From: Sinorhizobium fredii USDA 205
Lineage (GTDB): Bacteria; Pseudomonadota; Alphaproteobacteria; Rhizobiales; Rhizobiaceae
Reading direction: 5' to 3'
Assembly (NCBI RefSeq): GCF_001461695.1
Contig: NZ_AUTC01000115.1
Coordinates: forward strand, 1-64,000
DNA: 64,000 nt
Shown: positions 48,278 to 57,397 of the stretch, piece by piece
How positions within the stretch are numbered: position 1 is the first letter of the stretch
Layout of the letters: the number at the start of each line of letters is the position of its first letter
Position numbers and translations under genes: made by a program
Notes under the pieces: generated by a model
Told to the model about the DNA's origin: nothing
The model's database searches: none
The model's input: the letters and a program-made list of their open reading frames with translations, nothing else

Positions 48278-48730
48278 GTGATATTGCGGCTGGCCATCGC
48301 GGGTGGGCTGATTGCAGCAACGGTCGCCATCCAGGCATTCTTCATGTCCGCCGGACTGCGGGGCTTCCGGCAGATGGAGAAGGATCGGGCTGATTTCCTG
48401 GGCCGTTATCCGACTCTCGTCACCGTGGCCTGGGTCATCTATCTGATCATCCCGATCCTGTTCGATGTCTGCCTCTGGGCAGCGTTCTACTATCTTGCTC
48501 AGACCCTTCCGAGCTTTGAAGACGCCCTCTATTTCTCGACCGTCACCTTCACGACGGTCGGCTATGGCGACATCGTTCTCGACAGGGACTGGCGTCAGGT
48601 CGCGACCCTCGAGGCGATCAATGGCTGGATCATCTTCGGATGGGCGACGGCTCTGATGATGGCAGTCATCCAGCGCCTCTATTTCCGCACCGATCCGCGG
48701 GCGATGGATGACGGCGACCCGAAGGGTTGA
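48278..48730 (+). CDS. two-helix potassium channel protein
   Basis: 150 residues from GTG 48278, chosen because GGAGG lies 5 bp upstream. Contains the K+ selectivity filter TVGYGD (TFTTVGYGDIVL) between hydrophobic segments LVTVAWVIYLIIPILFDVCLWAAFYYL and AINGWIIFGWATALMMAVI, plus an N-terminal helix. No cytoplasmic RCK/TrkA domain is present, so gating is unclear. Pore-loop ion channel, inner membrane. Confidence 0.85.
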   Translation: MILRLAIAGGLIAATVAIQAFFMSAGLRGFRQMEKDRADFLGRYPTLVTVAWVIYLIIPILFDVCLWAAFYYLAQTLPSFEDALYFSTVTFTTVGYGDIVLDRDWRQVATLEAINGWIIFGWATALMMAVIQRLYFRTDPRAMDDGDPKG

Positions 48731-48764
48731 CTGCGATCACCGGCAACACGGCGTTGCAGGGCCG

Positions 48765-49910
48765 TCACGACGGCGTTCCGGGCGGCAGGAGGAACAATGT
48801 CAGGCCAAAGATGGCATAGACCGCCAGCGCCATGACGCCCGCATACCAGGCAGCACGCCCGCCATTGGACAAGAGAGTTGCGGCCATGGTCGCGACCAGC
48901 ATCATTGCAACCGCCCCGGGCCAGAATTGCAGGGACATCGGCTCCGGACCGACAAAATAGCTGACGAGCACCAGGACCGGGGCCACGAAAAGAGCAATCT
49001 GCGCGGCACTGCCCAATGCGATGCTGACGCTGAGGTCAAGGCGATTTGCGCGCGCCGCCGAGAAAGCCGACGTCATTTCCGCGGCCCCGCCCACCAGGGC
49101 GACGACGATGAAGCCGACGAAAGCCGGCGTCATGCCGAGATGCTCAGCGGCGATCTGGACGGAGCCGACGAAGATCTCGCTGACCATCGCGACCAGCAGC
49201 GTTACGACAATCAGGACGACGGTCCCGACCGGTAGCGGCCAGGGTTTCTCTTCCTCTTCGGCATGACTGCTGCTGGCGAAAAGTTCGCGGTGCGTCCTCA
49301 GGGAAAACAGCATGCCGAGCGCGTAGACGGTGATGAGAAGGATCGCCAACCCCAGGCTCAACTGTTGGGAGAAGGCGGCCGCGGGCGCGCGATCCACTTC
49401 GCTGATCAGCGAGGGGACCAGAATGGCGATCGTCGCGAGGAACAATAGGCTCGCCTGGAAGCGTGCGTTCACCCTGTTGAATTCCTGCAGGTGATGCTTG
49501 AGACCACCAACGAGATAGGCGCCTCCCAGCATGAAAAGGGTATTGGTGACGATCGCACCGGCAATCGATGCCTTGACCAGCAGATACTGCCCGGCCTGCA
49601 GGGCCGCGAGCGAGATCACAAGCTCTGTCAGGTTGCCGAGCGTGGCGTTGAGTAAGCCTCCGACGGCGTCCCCGGTCTTCGCGGCTACCGCCTCGGTCGC
49701 ACGGCTCAACAGTGCGGCGAGCGGCACGATCGCTGCCACCGAAAGGAGAAACAGCAGGGTGTGCGCCTCCGGCGAAACCTGCTCCAGAAGAAAGACGACA
49801 GGCACCACCGCGATGAGCGCAAGGAGGGGCGTACGCCGGAGCTCGCCGATGACAGCTCCAAATGCCGAGCGTGGCGGCACGGCGGCGCTTCCTTCCTCGA
49901 AATTGTGCAT
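48765..49910 (-). CDS. calcium/cation:proton antiporter (CaX family)
   Basis: 381 residues from ATG 49910 (GGAGGAAGG upstream). About eleven membrane helices and the two acidic signature blocks of CaCA/CAX exchangers: GNLTELVISLAALQAGQ in the first half and GGAAEMTSAFSAARANRLDLSVSIALGSAAQIALFVAP in the second. A charged loop (SSSHAEEEEKP) separates the halves. It should exchange Ca2+ or another cation for protons at the inner membrane. Confidence 0.9.
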   Translation of the reverse strand: MHNFEEGSAAVPPRSAFGAVIGELRRTPLLALIAVVPVVFLLEQVSPEAHTLLFLLSVAAIVPLAALLSRATEAVAAKTGDAVGGLLNATLGNLTELVISLAALQAGQYLLVKASIAGAIVTNTLFMLGGAYLVGGLKHHLQEFNRVNARFQASLLFLATIAILVPSLISEVDRAPAAAFSQQLSLGLAILLITVYALGMLFSLRTHRELFASSSHAEEEEKPWPLPVGTVVLIVVTLLVAMVSEIFVGSVQIAAEHLGMTPAFVGFIVVALVGGAAEMTSAFSAARANRLDLSVSIALGSAAQIALFVAPVLVLVSYFVGPEPMSLQFWPGAVAMMLVATMAATLLSNGGRAAWYAGVMALAVYAIFGLTLFLLPPGTPS

Positions 49911-50114
49911 TGACCTTCCTCCGCATGAGCTGCCGGCGCCGCTCGAAGGAGAGGAAAATCCGGTGCGTTTCCGCCCGATACCCCATCCGGTTCCGGCCGT
50001 CTCTCGGTAAACGGCGGCGCGGAAGGCTCGCGGCGACGCCCAGCCCTCAGCCTCTCGCCCGCTTACGGGATAGCGGCACAGTGCCGGGGGTGAATGCAAA
50101 TGTCCGCCGCTCGA

Positions 50115-51080
50115 CTAATCGTTCACCACGGTCCACGTGTCGTCCGGGTCGAAGCGGTCGATGAACGGCACGATCGCCGCGGTGCTGGCCCCGAGATCCC
50201 GTTCGTAGACGATGCCCTGCTGGTTGACGAGGAAGGTCTTGACGCCCGTCTCGGCATAATTGACCGGCCAGGCGATCAGCGCGAAGCCGGCGATCATGTT
50301 GTCGTTGATGACATAGTCGTAGCGGCCGCCGGCGATGTTGTCGCCCTGCGAGGTCAGGATGCGGTAGCGGTAGCCGAAATAGCCCTCGCCGGCCTTGGCC
50401 TTTTCCAAAGCGGCCTCGTTGATCGCGTCGCCGACCGGGCTTGTCCCTTCGCCCTGATCGGCCGGCCAGTAGAGCCCGTCGGTCTGACCCGCGCTGCTGA
50501 TCAGCTTCTGGGCATATTCGAGGACGCCGTCGGCGTCGCGATCCACGGACGCATAGTCCTTCTGCGCCTCGACATAGGCGCGTACCGTCTCGATCGCCTG
50601 AAGCTCGTTTTCGCCGACACGGCGGTTGACGATCTCCTCGAGGCCGACATAGGTGTCGAAGGCCCATTTGCCGTCCTCGCCCTTGACGATCGGGAACGGT
50701 AGTGGCCAGAGCCGGTCGCCGATCTCGATGATCTTGCGGCCTTCGAGGTCACGCACCCGGACATTGCGGGCCGCCCCCTCGCGAATCTGCGCGAAGGTTT
50801 CCATCGCGTCCTCGCCGGTGCGGACCTTTGCCGCGTCGAGGCCGAGCAGCTTGGCAACGCCGTCGAAATCATTGGCGGCAAGCGCCGATTTGAGCGCCTC
50901 CACCGCCTTGGCCGGATCGTCGAAGTCCGGTGGATCCTCCGCCGCGGCGTAGTCCTCGATGTTTTCCGGCGGCTTCACCTGCGCAAATGCCAAATCGATG
51001 GACGCCACGGCGAGTGTGAGCCCGATCGCCAGTCCCGGGAGAACCGGTCCCAGGAGAAGAGGATGAAAGAGCTTACTCAT
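50115..51080 (-). CDS. DUF2950 protein, exported
   Basis: 321 residues with a Sec signal peptide (hydrophobic residues 8-32, then AFA-QVKPP). The mature part has DDPAKAVEALKSALAANDFDGVAKLLG and EGYFGYRYRILTSQGDNIAGGRYDYVINDNMIAGFALIAWPVNYAETGVKTFLVNQQGIVYERDLG, the DUF2950 pattern. The function is unknown. It is 21 bp downstream of the DUF3300 gene, and DUF2950 and DUF3300 genes are commonly adjacent in proteobacteria. Confidence 0.85.
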   Translation of the reverse strand: MSKLFHPLLLGPVLPGLAIGLTLAVASIDLAFAQVKPPENIEDYAAAEDPPDFDDPAKAVEALKSALAANDFDGVAKLLGLDAAKVRTGEDAMETFAQIREGAARNVRVRDLEGRKIIEIGDRLWPLPFPIVKGEDGKWAFDTYVGLEEIVNRRVGENELQAIETVRAYVEAQKDYASVDRDADGVLEYAQKLISSAGQTDGLYWPADQGEGTSPVGDAINEAALEKAKAGEGYFGYRYRILTSQGDNIAGGRYDYVINDNMIAGFALIAWPVNYAETGVKTFLVNQQGIVYERDLGASTAAIVPFIDRFDPDDTWTVVND

Positions 51081-51101
51081 GGTCGTTCCCCCATCGTCCG
51101 G

Positions 51102-52502
51102 TTAACGTCTGCCGCCGCGCCCGCCACCGCGGCCACCGCCGCCGCGGCCCATCGGCGGCCTGCCGCCACCGCGGCTCATCTGCGGGCGCCCGCCGCCCCG
51201 ATGGCCGCCGCCCATGCTGTGGCCGCCGCGCCGTGACGAGGCGACCTCGCGCCGGCCGGAATTGACGTTGCCGAGACCGGAGGGTTTCCTCGGCCGGTTC
51301 TGCGCCTTGGCCGCCATTTTCTTCTTGCCGGCCGGCCGGTTGACGGAGGGCTTCTTGCCCTGCGGCCGGTTGACGCTCGGCTTCAGATCGCCGGCCTTCG
51401 CCCTTGCCGCCGCCTGCCCGCCGCCCGGACGCGTTGCTGGTCGCGCCGCTGCGTCCCGTCTCGGTTGGGCCTTCAGCCCTTCGAGCGTGCTTTTGCGCAC
51501 GTCCTTGAGCTGGCCTCCACCACCGCCTGGGCGCGCCTGCGGCCGGTCGCGGTTGATCTCGGCGGCGCGGTTGCGCAGGTTGTTGTCGCCCCTGGCCTTG
51601 ATGTTGTTCTTGATGTTCGTCCGGTCGAACATGTTGAGCTGGTCGCGGTCGAAACTGATCTTGCTGCGATCGACATTCTTCCAGTCGATGTCGTTCCAGT
51701 TGACCTTGCCGTCGAAGTCGATGTTGTTGAAGCACTTGTTGCAGTCGACGTCGATGTCGCCGTCCCAGCGCCCGCCCCAGACGCCCCAGTCGTCCCAGTC
51801 GACGATGGCGCCGAAGATCGCCCCGGTGACCGCACCGGCGAAGAAGGCGGCGCCCGGATACCAATAGGCGGGATAGGGGTCGTCGTAATAGTCGATCGGT
51901 GCCGGCATGTAACCCGGCTCGTAGAGCATCTCGGGCGGATACTGCGGCACGTAGATCGTCTCGGGGCTCGCCGACTGGATGATGATGTTGTCACCCTCCT
52001 CGACCACCTTCACCTTGTCGTCCGTCTTGATGATGTCCTTGGCCACCGCCTCGTCGCGCAATTGCTGGATGGCGATCAACACGTCCTTCTGCTGGTAGGC
52101 GATCGCCTGGCCGAAGCTCTGCGTCCACTCGAGATCCTCGCTCATCATCTTGACGATCTCGGGATAGTTCAGGAGCGAGATGACGCTGCCGTCCCAGCTT
52201 TCCTTCGGCTTCAGATCGGCGTTCTTCTTGCGGGCCTCGAGAAACCGTTCCGCCTCGATGATCTGCAGGGGAAAGAGCGACGCCGCGGAGACGAGTGCGA
52301 CCAGTTCGTCCGGATAGAGCGCGATCCGCGCTACCAGCACCTCGAGCTCGTCATCGGTCAGCGGTTCAGGCGCCGCCTCCTGCTCCGCGGGCGGAGCGGG
52401 CGTCTGCTGCGCCAAGGCTGTCGAGAAGAGCGAAATGTCGTTGATCTGTAGCAGGGATGATGCGGCCAGGGCGACAAGCCCACCGAGGACTGACTTGTGC
52501 AT
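51102..52502 (-). CDS. DUF3300 protein with RG-rich tail, exported
   Basis: 466 residues from ATG 52502 (a longer frame reaches 52583). N-terminal signal peptide (ALAASSLLQINDISLFSTALAQ). The DUF3300 domain shows IALYPDELVALVSAASLFPLQIIEAERFLE, SWDGSVISLLNYPEIVKMMSEDLEWTQSFGQAIAYQQKDVLIAIQQLRDEA and the tyrosine/proline-rich YVPQYPPEMLYEPGY. The last 150 residues are a low-complexity basic Arg/Gly/Lys region. Exported; function unknown. It forms an operon with the DUF2950 gene. Confidence 0.85.
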   Translation of the reverse strand: MHKSVLGGLVALAASSLLQINDISLFSTALAQQTPAPPAEQEAAPEPLTDDELEVLVARIALYPDELVALVSAASLFPLQIIEAERFLEARKKNADLKPKESWDGSVISLLNYPEIVKMMSEDLEWTQSFGQAIAYQQKDVLIAIQQLRDEAVAKDIIKTDDKVKVVEEGDNIIIQSASPETIYVPQYPPEMLYEPGYMPAPIDYYDDPYPAYWYPGAAFFAGAVTGAIFGAIVDWDDWGVWGGRWDGDIDVDCNKCFNNIDFDGKVNWNDIDWKNVDRSKISFDRDQLNMFDRTNIKNNIKARGDNNLRNRAAEINRDRPQARPGGGGGQLKDVRKSTLEGLKAQPRRDAAARPATRPGGGQAAARAKAGDLKPSVNRPQGKKPSVNRPAGKKKMAAKAQNRPRKPSGLGNVNSGRREVASSRRGGHSMGGGHRGGGRPQMSRGGGRPPMGRGGGGRGGGRGGRR

Positions 52503-52694
52503 GCTACGCGTCTCCCCCTTAGCATCGGAGAAAGTGTCCGCTTTCAGGAAGCAGCGCCTTTCCGAGACGGCCTCCTCAAACAAGTCTGAAGGAAGAGTAC
52601 CACTTGTGGTCTTGCTCTCAAAGCGTCAGCAATCCAAAGATTTTTGGATCTGGCCCCTTGACTTCGATTGTATCTGATGGACCAGAGACACCGG

Positions 52695-52737
52695 GCAGCA
52701 CCGCGCGTTTTCTCAGGCGCACGGCGGAGGCTGTAGC
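52695..52737. repeat. CTACAGCG palindromic repeat, degenerate copy D
   Basis: TCTCAGGCGCACGGCGGAGG and GCTGTAGCG resemble parts of the element at 34508 and 54894 but the left arm is poorly preserved. Confidence 0.35.
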
Positions 52738-52770
52738 GATCTGAATGCAGCAATCGCGGAGACTTGACGG

Positions 52771-53559
52771 GTGAAGCAGCGCCGCCCCTCGACAGACAGA
52801 AAACACGCCGAACCGAAGCGCAACGGCGCCGCCGGCAAGCGCGTGACGCTTGCCCGGGCGCTCTCCAAGCTCGGCTACTGCTCGCGCACCCAGGCCGAAA
52901 GGCTGATCGCTGAGGGCCGCGTCAGCGTCGGCGGCCGGGCGACGACCGATCTGTCGCACTGGGTCGACATCGACAGGGACAGGATTGCCGTCGACGGCGC
53001 TTCGGTCGCTGCCGAGGCGAAGAGCTATTTGATGCTGAACAAGCCGCGCGGTCTGGTGACGACGCGCGACGATCCGGAGGGGCGGCCGACGGTGTTCCAG
53101 TGTTTCGGGGAGATCGATGCCCGCTTTCTCTCACCGGTCGGTCGGCTCGACAAGGCGAGTGAAGGGCTCCTGCTTTTCACCAACGACACCGTTCTGGCGC
53201 AGCGCCTGCTCGATCCCGCCACCCATCTCGGCAAGACCTACCACGTTCAGGTTCGCGGCCTCTTCGACGAGGCCGCGGCGCGGGCGATGATGGTCGGCGT
53301 GAGCGAGGGCGGCGAGATGCTGAAGGCAACCGACGTCCGCGGACTGAGGAGCGGCGACAGGAACTCCTGGATCGAGGTCGAGCTCGACGAGGGGCGCAAC
53401 CGCCAGATCCGCCGCATGTTGGATGCGCTCGGCTTCGAATGCCTGCGGCTCGTCCGCATCTCGATCGGCGAGATCAGACTCGGCGACCTGCCGAAGGGGG
53501 CGAGCCGGCCGCTGAGCGACGCGGAGATCCGATATCTGAAGCGACGCACCGGCTCCTGA
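52771..53559 (+). CDS. RsuA/RluB-type rRNA pseudouridine synthase
   Basis: 262 residues from GTG 52771. An S4 RNA-binding domain (residues 24-75; VTLARALSKLGYCSRTQAERLIAEGRVSVGG) is followed by a pseudouridine synthase domain with MLNKPRGLVTT, the catalytic GRLDKASEGLLLFTND with Asp127, and DEGRNRQIRRMLDALGF. It isomerises a uridine in rRNA; whether it is RluB, RluE or RsuA is not decided by the sequence. Confidence 0.88.
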   Translation: MKQRRPSTDRKHAEPKRNGAAGKRVTLARALSKLGYCSRTQAERLIAEGRVSVGGRATTDLSHWVDIDRDRIAVDGASVAAEAKSYLMLNKPRGLVTTRDDPEGRPTVFQCFGEIDARFLSPVGRLDKASEGLLLFTNDTVLAQRLLDPATHLGKTYHVQVRGLFDEAAARAMMVGVSEGGEMLKATDVRGLRSGDRNSWIEVELDEGRNRQIRRMLDALGFECLRLVRISIGEIRLGDLPKGASRPLSDAEIRYLKRRTGS

Positions 53560-53566
53560 TCGTTCC

Positions 53567-53588
53567 GATGGGTGGAAATCCACCCATC
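53567..53588 (+). terminator. Hairpin after the pseudouridine synthase gene
   Basis: GATGGGTGG (53567-53575) pairs with CCACCCATC (53580-53588) around AAAT, 8 bp after the stop codon, with TTTTGTTT a little downstream. The right arm and flank recur once, 32 bp later (AAATCCACCCATCGCC twice). Confidence 0.6.
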
Positions 53589-53761
53589 GCCAGGCACTTT
53601 TGTTTCCAAATCCACCCATCGCCCCGCCGCTCGTGCGGGAAATGCGTGAAACGACCGCGGAGAGCGGTTGTCTGTGGTAAAATCCCGTTTGCTAATGGGT
53701 GCAACCAGGACCGGCGGGAGGAACCGTGCCGGCTGGTGGACAAGTCATCCGGGAGGAAAAG

Positions 53762-54739
53762 ATGAAAATTTTGAACGCGCTTCTGGGCGCCGCCGCCGCC
53801 GTTTCGCTGTTTGCCGCTTCGGCCAGCGCCCAAACCTATCCGGAGCGCACCATCACCATGGTGGTCCCCTTCTCGGCCGGCGGCCCGACCGACACGGTCG
53901 CCCGTCTCGTCGCCGAGTCCATGTCGAAGGATCTCGGCCAGCAGATCATCGTCGAGAACGTCGGTGGCGCCGGCGGTACGCTCGGTGCCGGCCGCGTCGC
54001 CCAGGCCGATCCGGACGGCTATACGATCCTGCTGCACCATATCGGCATGGCGACCAGCGCCACGCTCTATCGCAAGCTCGCCTACGACACGCTAAACGCC
54101 TTCGAATATGTCGGCCTCGTTACCGAGGTGCCGATGACGATCGTCGCCCGCAAGGATTTCGAGCCGACCGACCTCAAGGGCCTGATCGAATACGCCAAGG
54201 CCAACAAGGATACGGTAACGGTCGCCAATGCCGGCATCGGCGCGGCGTCGCACCTTTGCGGCATGATGTTCATGAGCGCCATCGAGACGCCGCTCACCAC
54301 CGTGCCTTACAAGGGCACCGGTCCGGCAATGACCGATCTGCTCGGCGGCCAGGTCGACATCATGTGCGACCAGACGACCAACACCACGAAGCAGATCCAG
54401 GGCGGCACGATCAAGGCCTATGCCACGACCTCGCCGAAGCGCCTGAAGATCTTCCCCGACCTGCCGACGGCTGAAGAAGCCGGTCTTGCCGGCTTCCAGG
54501 TCGGCATCTGGCACGGCGTCTATGCGCCAAAGGGTACGCCCGCCGAAGTCACCGACCGGCTCTCCAAGTCGCTGCAAAAGGCGCTGAAGGACGAGAACGT
54601 CGGGGCTCGCTTCGCAGAACTCGGCACCGAACCGTCGAGCGAGGCCGACGCGACCCCGGCGGCGTTGAAGGCCAAGCTTGAAAGCGAGATCGCCCGCTGG
54701 AAGCCGGTGATCGAGGCAGCCGGCCAGTACGCCGACTAA
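53762..54739 (+). CDS. tctC: TctC-type tripartite transporter binding protein
   Basis: 325 residues. Signal peptide MKILNALLGAAAAVSLFAA, SASA-Q cleavage. BUG/TctC pattern: YPERTITMVVPFSAGGPTDTVARLVAESMSKDLGQQIIVENVGGAGGTLGAGRVAQADPDGYT and VPYKGTGPAMTDLLGGQVDIMCDQTTNT. It captures a tricarboxylate or similar acid in the periplasm and passes it to TctAB at 55083-57060. Confidence 0.92.
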   Translation: MKILNALLGAAAAVSLFAASASAQTYPERTITMVVPFSAGGPTDTVARLVAESMSKDLGQQIIVENVGGAGGTLGAGRVAQADPDGYTILLHHIGMATSATLYRKLAYDTLNAFEYVGLVTEVPMTIVARKDFEPTDLKGLIEYAKANKDTVTVANAGIGAASHLCGMMFMSAIETPLTTVPYKGTGPAMTDLLGGQVDIMCDQTTNTTKQIQGGTIKAYATTSPKRLKIFPDLPTAEEAGLAGFQVGIWHGVYAPKGTPAEVTDRLSKSLQKALKDENVGARFAELGTEPSSEADATPAALKAKLESEIARWKPVIEAAGQYAD

Positions 54740-54893
54740 TTGGCTCCCGCGAGCCGCCGCCAATCTGTTCTCCAACCGGGAGCGGGACGGCAGCGGCATC
54801 GCCTCCGACCGGCCGCGCTGTGGGGCAGCGGCCGGTCGGAGAAATCGACCGGCGGCCCGCAGCGTTGACAGCCGTCAACTTGCGCGAGGCCCG

Positions 54894-54946
54894 CTACGGC
54901 GCGCCGCGTCTTTTCAGACGCACGAAGTTTCGCTGTAGCACTTTGA
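54894..54946. repeat. CTACAGCG palindromic repeat, copy B
   Basis: Reverse-complement copy of the element at 34508-34548; GCTACAGCG, GTGCGTCT and AAGACGC are shared in order. It lies in the 343-bp gap between tctC and tctB, otherwise without a recognisable gene. The gap may separate two transcripts or hold an attenuator. Confidence 0.6.
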
Positions 54947-55082
54947 AGTCCTTCATGTTCTTATCCTTGGACCGGCTCCGATTTCAAGGAAACATGCAGG
55001 AGCTTGAGCCGGCAAAATGCGAGGACATCGCCAAGACATCAGAACGCTGGCGGCCGCGTTCGAACGACAAAATGGGGACAAG

Positions 55083-55544
55083 ATGAAAGCCATCTCCTTC
55101 GATGCCACCAACGCGCTGTGCGGGAGTATCCTGACGGCCGTTGGCCTTTTCTTCGCCTGGCAGTCCTTCGGGCTTGAGCTCGGGACCGCCTTCCGGATGG
55201 GTCCCGGCTACTTCCCGCTGCTGCTCTCCGTCGTGCTGACGGTGCTCGGCGTCATCATCCTGGTGCAGTCGGCCCGGGTGCACCACGAGCCGATGGGGCC
55301 GATCGCCATCCGCGGCATGCTCTTCATCCTGCCGGCGCCGATCTTCTTCGGCTTGACGGTGCGCGGACTGGGCTTCGTGCCGGCCGTGTTCTTCACGGCA
55401 CTGATCGCCTGTTTCGCCTCGCATCGGATGAAGCCGCTCTGGGCGGTGGCCGTCTCGCTGGGGCTGGCGATCTTCTCGGTCGCGGTCTTCAGCTACGGCC
55501 TCAACCTGCCTTTCGAACGCTTCGGCCCCTGGGTCCGGTTCTAG
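55083..55544 (+). CDS. tctB: TctB-type small permease subunit
   Basis: 153 residues from ATG 55083. Four hydrophobic helices with the N-terminal GLFFAWQSFGLELGTAFRMGPGYFPLLLSVVLTVLGVIIL pattern of TctB. It precedes tctA by 7 bp. Partner subunit of the tripartite transporter. A fused TctB version is found at the C-terminus of the protein encoded at 1065-3140. Confidence 0.9.
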   Translation: MKAISFDATNALCGSILTAVGLFFAWQSFGLELGTAFRMGPGYFPLLLSVVLTVLGVIILVQSARVHHEPMGPIAIRGMLFILPAPIFFGLTVRGLGFVPAVFFTALIACFASHRMKPLWAVAVSLGLAIFSVAVFSYGLNLPFERFGPWVRF

Positions 55545-55551
55545 GAGACGG

Positions 55552-57060
55552 ATGATGGATCTCTTCAGCAATCTTGCCCTCGGCTTTGCCACCGCCGGTT
55601 CGCCGGCGAACCTGCTCTTCTGCCTGATCGGCGTTCTGCTCGGCACGCTGATCGGCGTCTTGCCCGGCATCGGCGCCACGGCGACCATCGCCATGCTGCT
55701 GCCGATCACTTTCCAGCTCGAGCCGGTCTCGTCGCTGATCATGCTCGCCGGCATCTATTACGGCGCCCAATATGGCGGCTCGACCACGGCGATCCTGATC
55801 AACATGCCGGGCGAATCCTCCTCCGCAGTCACCGCGATCGACGGCTACCAGATGGCCCGCAACGGCCGCGCCGGCACGGCGCTGGCGGTCGCCGCGCTCG
55901 GCTCGTTCTTCGCCGGCACGGTCTCGACCTTCCTCGTCGCCCTCTTCGCGCCGCCGCTCACGGCGATCGCGCTGGAATTCGGCGCGGCCGAATATTTCTC
56001 GCTGATGATCGTCGGCCTCGTCTCCTCCGTTGCGCTGGCGCACGGCTCGGTCGTTAAAGCCTTGGCCATGGTGGCGCTCGGTCTGCTGCTTGGTCTTGTC
56101 GGCACCGACATCTATACCGGCACACCGCGCTTCACACTGGGCATTCGCGAATATTCCGACGGCCTCAACTTCGTGGCGCTCGCGGTCGGCGTCTTCGGCA
56201 TCGCCGAGATCCTGCGCAACCTCGAAAGCGAGAAGACCCGCGAAGTGCTGATGGCGAGGGTCAGCGAGTTGCTGCCGACGAAAGAGGATTTCAAGCGGAT
56301 GTTCGCGCCGGTGGTGCGCGGCACGATCATCGGCTCGGCCCTCGGCGTGCTGCCGGGCGGCGGCGCCATCCTCGCCGCCTTCGCCTCCTATACGGTGGAA
56401 AAACGCCTCTCCGACCGCCCCGAGGAATTCGGCCGCGGTGCCATCGCCGGCGTCGCCGGTCCGGAAAGCGCCAACAATGCCGGCGCGCAGACCTCGTTCA
56501 TCCCGTTGCTCACCCTCGGCATTCCGGCCAATCCGGTCATGGCGCTGATGATCGGCGCGATGATCATTCAGGGCATCGTGCCCGGCCCGAACGTCGCGGT
56601 CGAACAGCCGGCGCTCTTCTGGGGCATCATCGCCTCGATGTGGATCGGCAACCTGATGCTCGTCGTCCTGAACCTGCCGCTGATCGGGCTCTGGGTGAAG
56701 CTGCTGAAGATCCCCTATTTCGTGCTCTTCCCGATCATCATGGCGTTCTGCTCGATCGGGGTCTACAGCGTCAATTCCAACGTCTACGACCTCTACGCGG
56801 TCGCCTTCTTCGGGCTCATCGGCTACCTGCTCCTGAAGCTGCGCTGCGAGCCGGCACCCCTGCTGCTCGGCTTCGTGCTCGGGCCGCTGCTCGAGGAGAA
56901 TCTCCGGCGCGCCATGATCCTGTCACGCGGTGACCCGACCACCTTCTTCACCCGGCCGATCAGCGCCGTCCTCTTGCTGATCGCCGCCATCGTGCTCGTC
57001 GTCGTGTTCCTGCCGAGCGTCAAGGCGAAGCGCGAACAGGTTTTCGTCGAGGAGGATTGA
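55552..57060 (+). CDS. tctA: TctA-type large permease subunit
   Basis: 502 residues from ATG 55552 (ATG 55555 is in the same frame). Landmarks: [94 protein letters not shown]. Normal unfused length. It forms the membrane translocator with TctB and TctC upstream. Confidence 0.92.
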   Translation: MMDLFSNLALGFATAGSPANLLFCLIGVLLGTLIGVLPGIGATATIAMLLPITFQLEPVSSLIMLAGIYYGAQYGGSTTAILINMPGESSSAVTAIDGYQMARNGRAGTALAVAALGSFFAGTVSTFLVALFAPPLTAIALEFGAAEYFSLMIVGLVSSVALAHGSVVKALAMVALGLLLGLVGTDIYTGTPRFTLGIREYSDGLNFVALAVGVFGIAEILRNLESEKTREVLMARVSELLPTKEDFKRMFAPVVRGTIIGSALGVLPGGGAILAAFASYTVEKRLSDRPEEFGRGAIAGVAGPESANNAGAQTSFIPLLTLGIPANPVMALMIGAMIIQGIVPGPNVAVEQPALFWGIIASMWIGNLMLVVLNLPLIGLWVKLLKIPYFVLFPIIMAFCSIGVYSVNSNVYDLYAVAFFGLIGYLLLKLRCEPAPLLLGFVLGPLLEENLRRAMILSRGDPTTFFTRPISAVLLLIAAIVLVVVFLPSVKAKREQVFVEED

Positions 57061-57083
57061 GACGATCCTTCCTGATATGGCTC

Positions 57084-57119
57084 AAGCGGCCCCGCGCCTC
57101 GAAAGGCGCGGGGCCGCTT
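57084..57119 (+). terminator. Strong hairpin after tctA
   Basis: Perfect 15-bp stem AAGCGGCCCCGCGCC (57084-57098) / GGCGCGGGGCCGCTT (57105-57119) with a six-base loop, 24 bp after the tctA stop codon. Confidence 0.8.
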
Positions 57120-57146
57120 GCTTCCAAGGCATGCCGGCACGTCCCG

Positions 57147-57192
57147 CTACAGCGTCCGGTTTCTTTTCAGGCGCCACGATACGCGACAGTAG
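57147..57192. repeat. CTACAGCG repeat relative C
   Basis: CTACAGCGTCCGG, TTTTCAGGCGCCACG and ACAGTAG at the other end recall the palindromic element at 34508, but the internal arms are weak. Confidence 0.35.
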
Positions 57193-57220
57193 CCCACCGC
57201 CTCGCCTGCGGTACGGGAGG

Positions 57221-57360
57221 GCTTTTCTTCCCTCCTCATTCCTGTGCTCGTCACAGGAATCCAGCCAGCCCAAGTCCTTGGGCTGAAAAGACTCTTCCGC
57301 GCCGCAGACGCGGCGCTGCTGGATCCCTGTGACAAGCACAGGGATGAGGGCAAGAAAAGC
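57221..57360. repeat. Full-length RIME1-like inverted repeat
   Basis: A 140-bp imperfect palindrome. Outermost arms GCTTTTCTT (57221-57229) / AAGAAAAGC (57352-57360); further in CCTGTGCTCGTCACAGG and CCCTGTGACAAGCACAGG match as inverted copies, with AGCCCAAGTCCTTGGGCT near the centre. The layout agrees with the rhizobial intergenic mosaic element RIME1. It lies between converging tctA and the gamma-glutamyltransferase gene. Confidence 0.7.
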
Positions 57361-57397
57361 ATTCGTGACATTGTCCCAAAACTCTAGGTGACATGCT

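Noticed and set aside
53577..53625. Direct repeat AAATCCACCCATCGCC in the gap before tctC as a possible operator
   Set aside because: The first copy is part of the hairpin after the pseudouridine synthase gene and the second looks like its local duplication; nothing links it to regulation.
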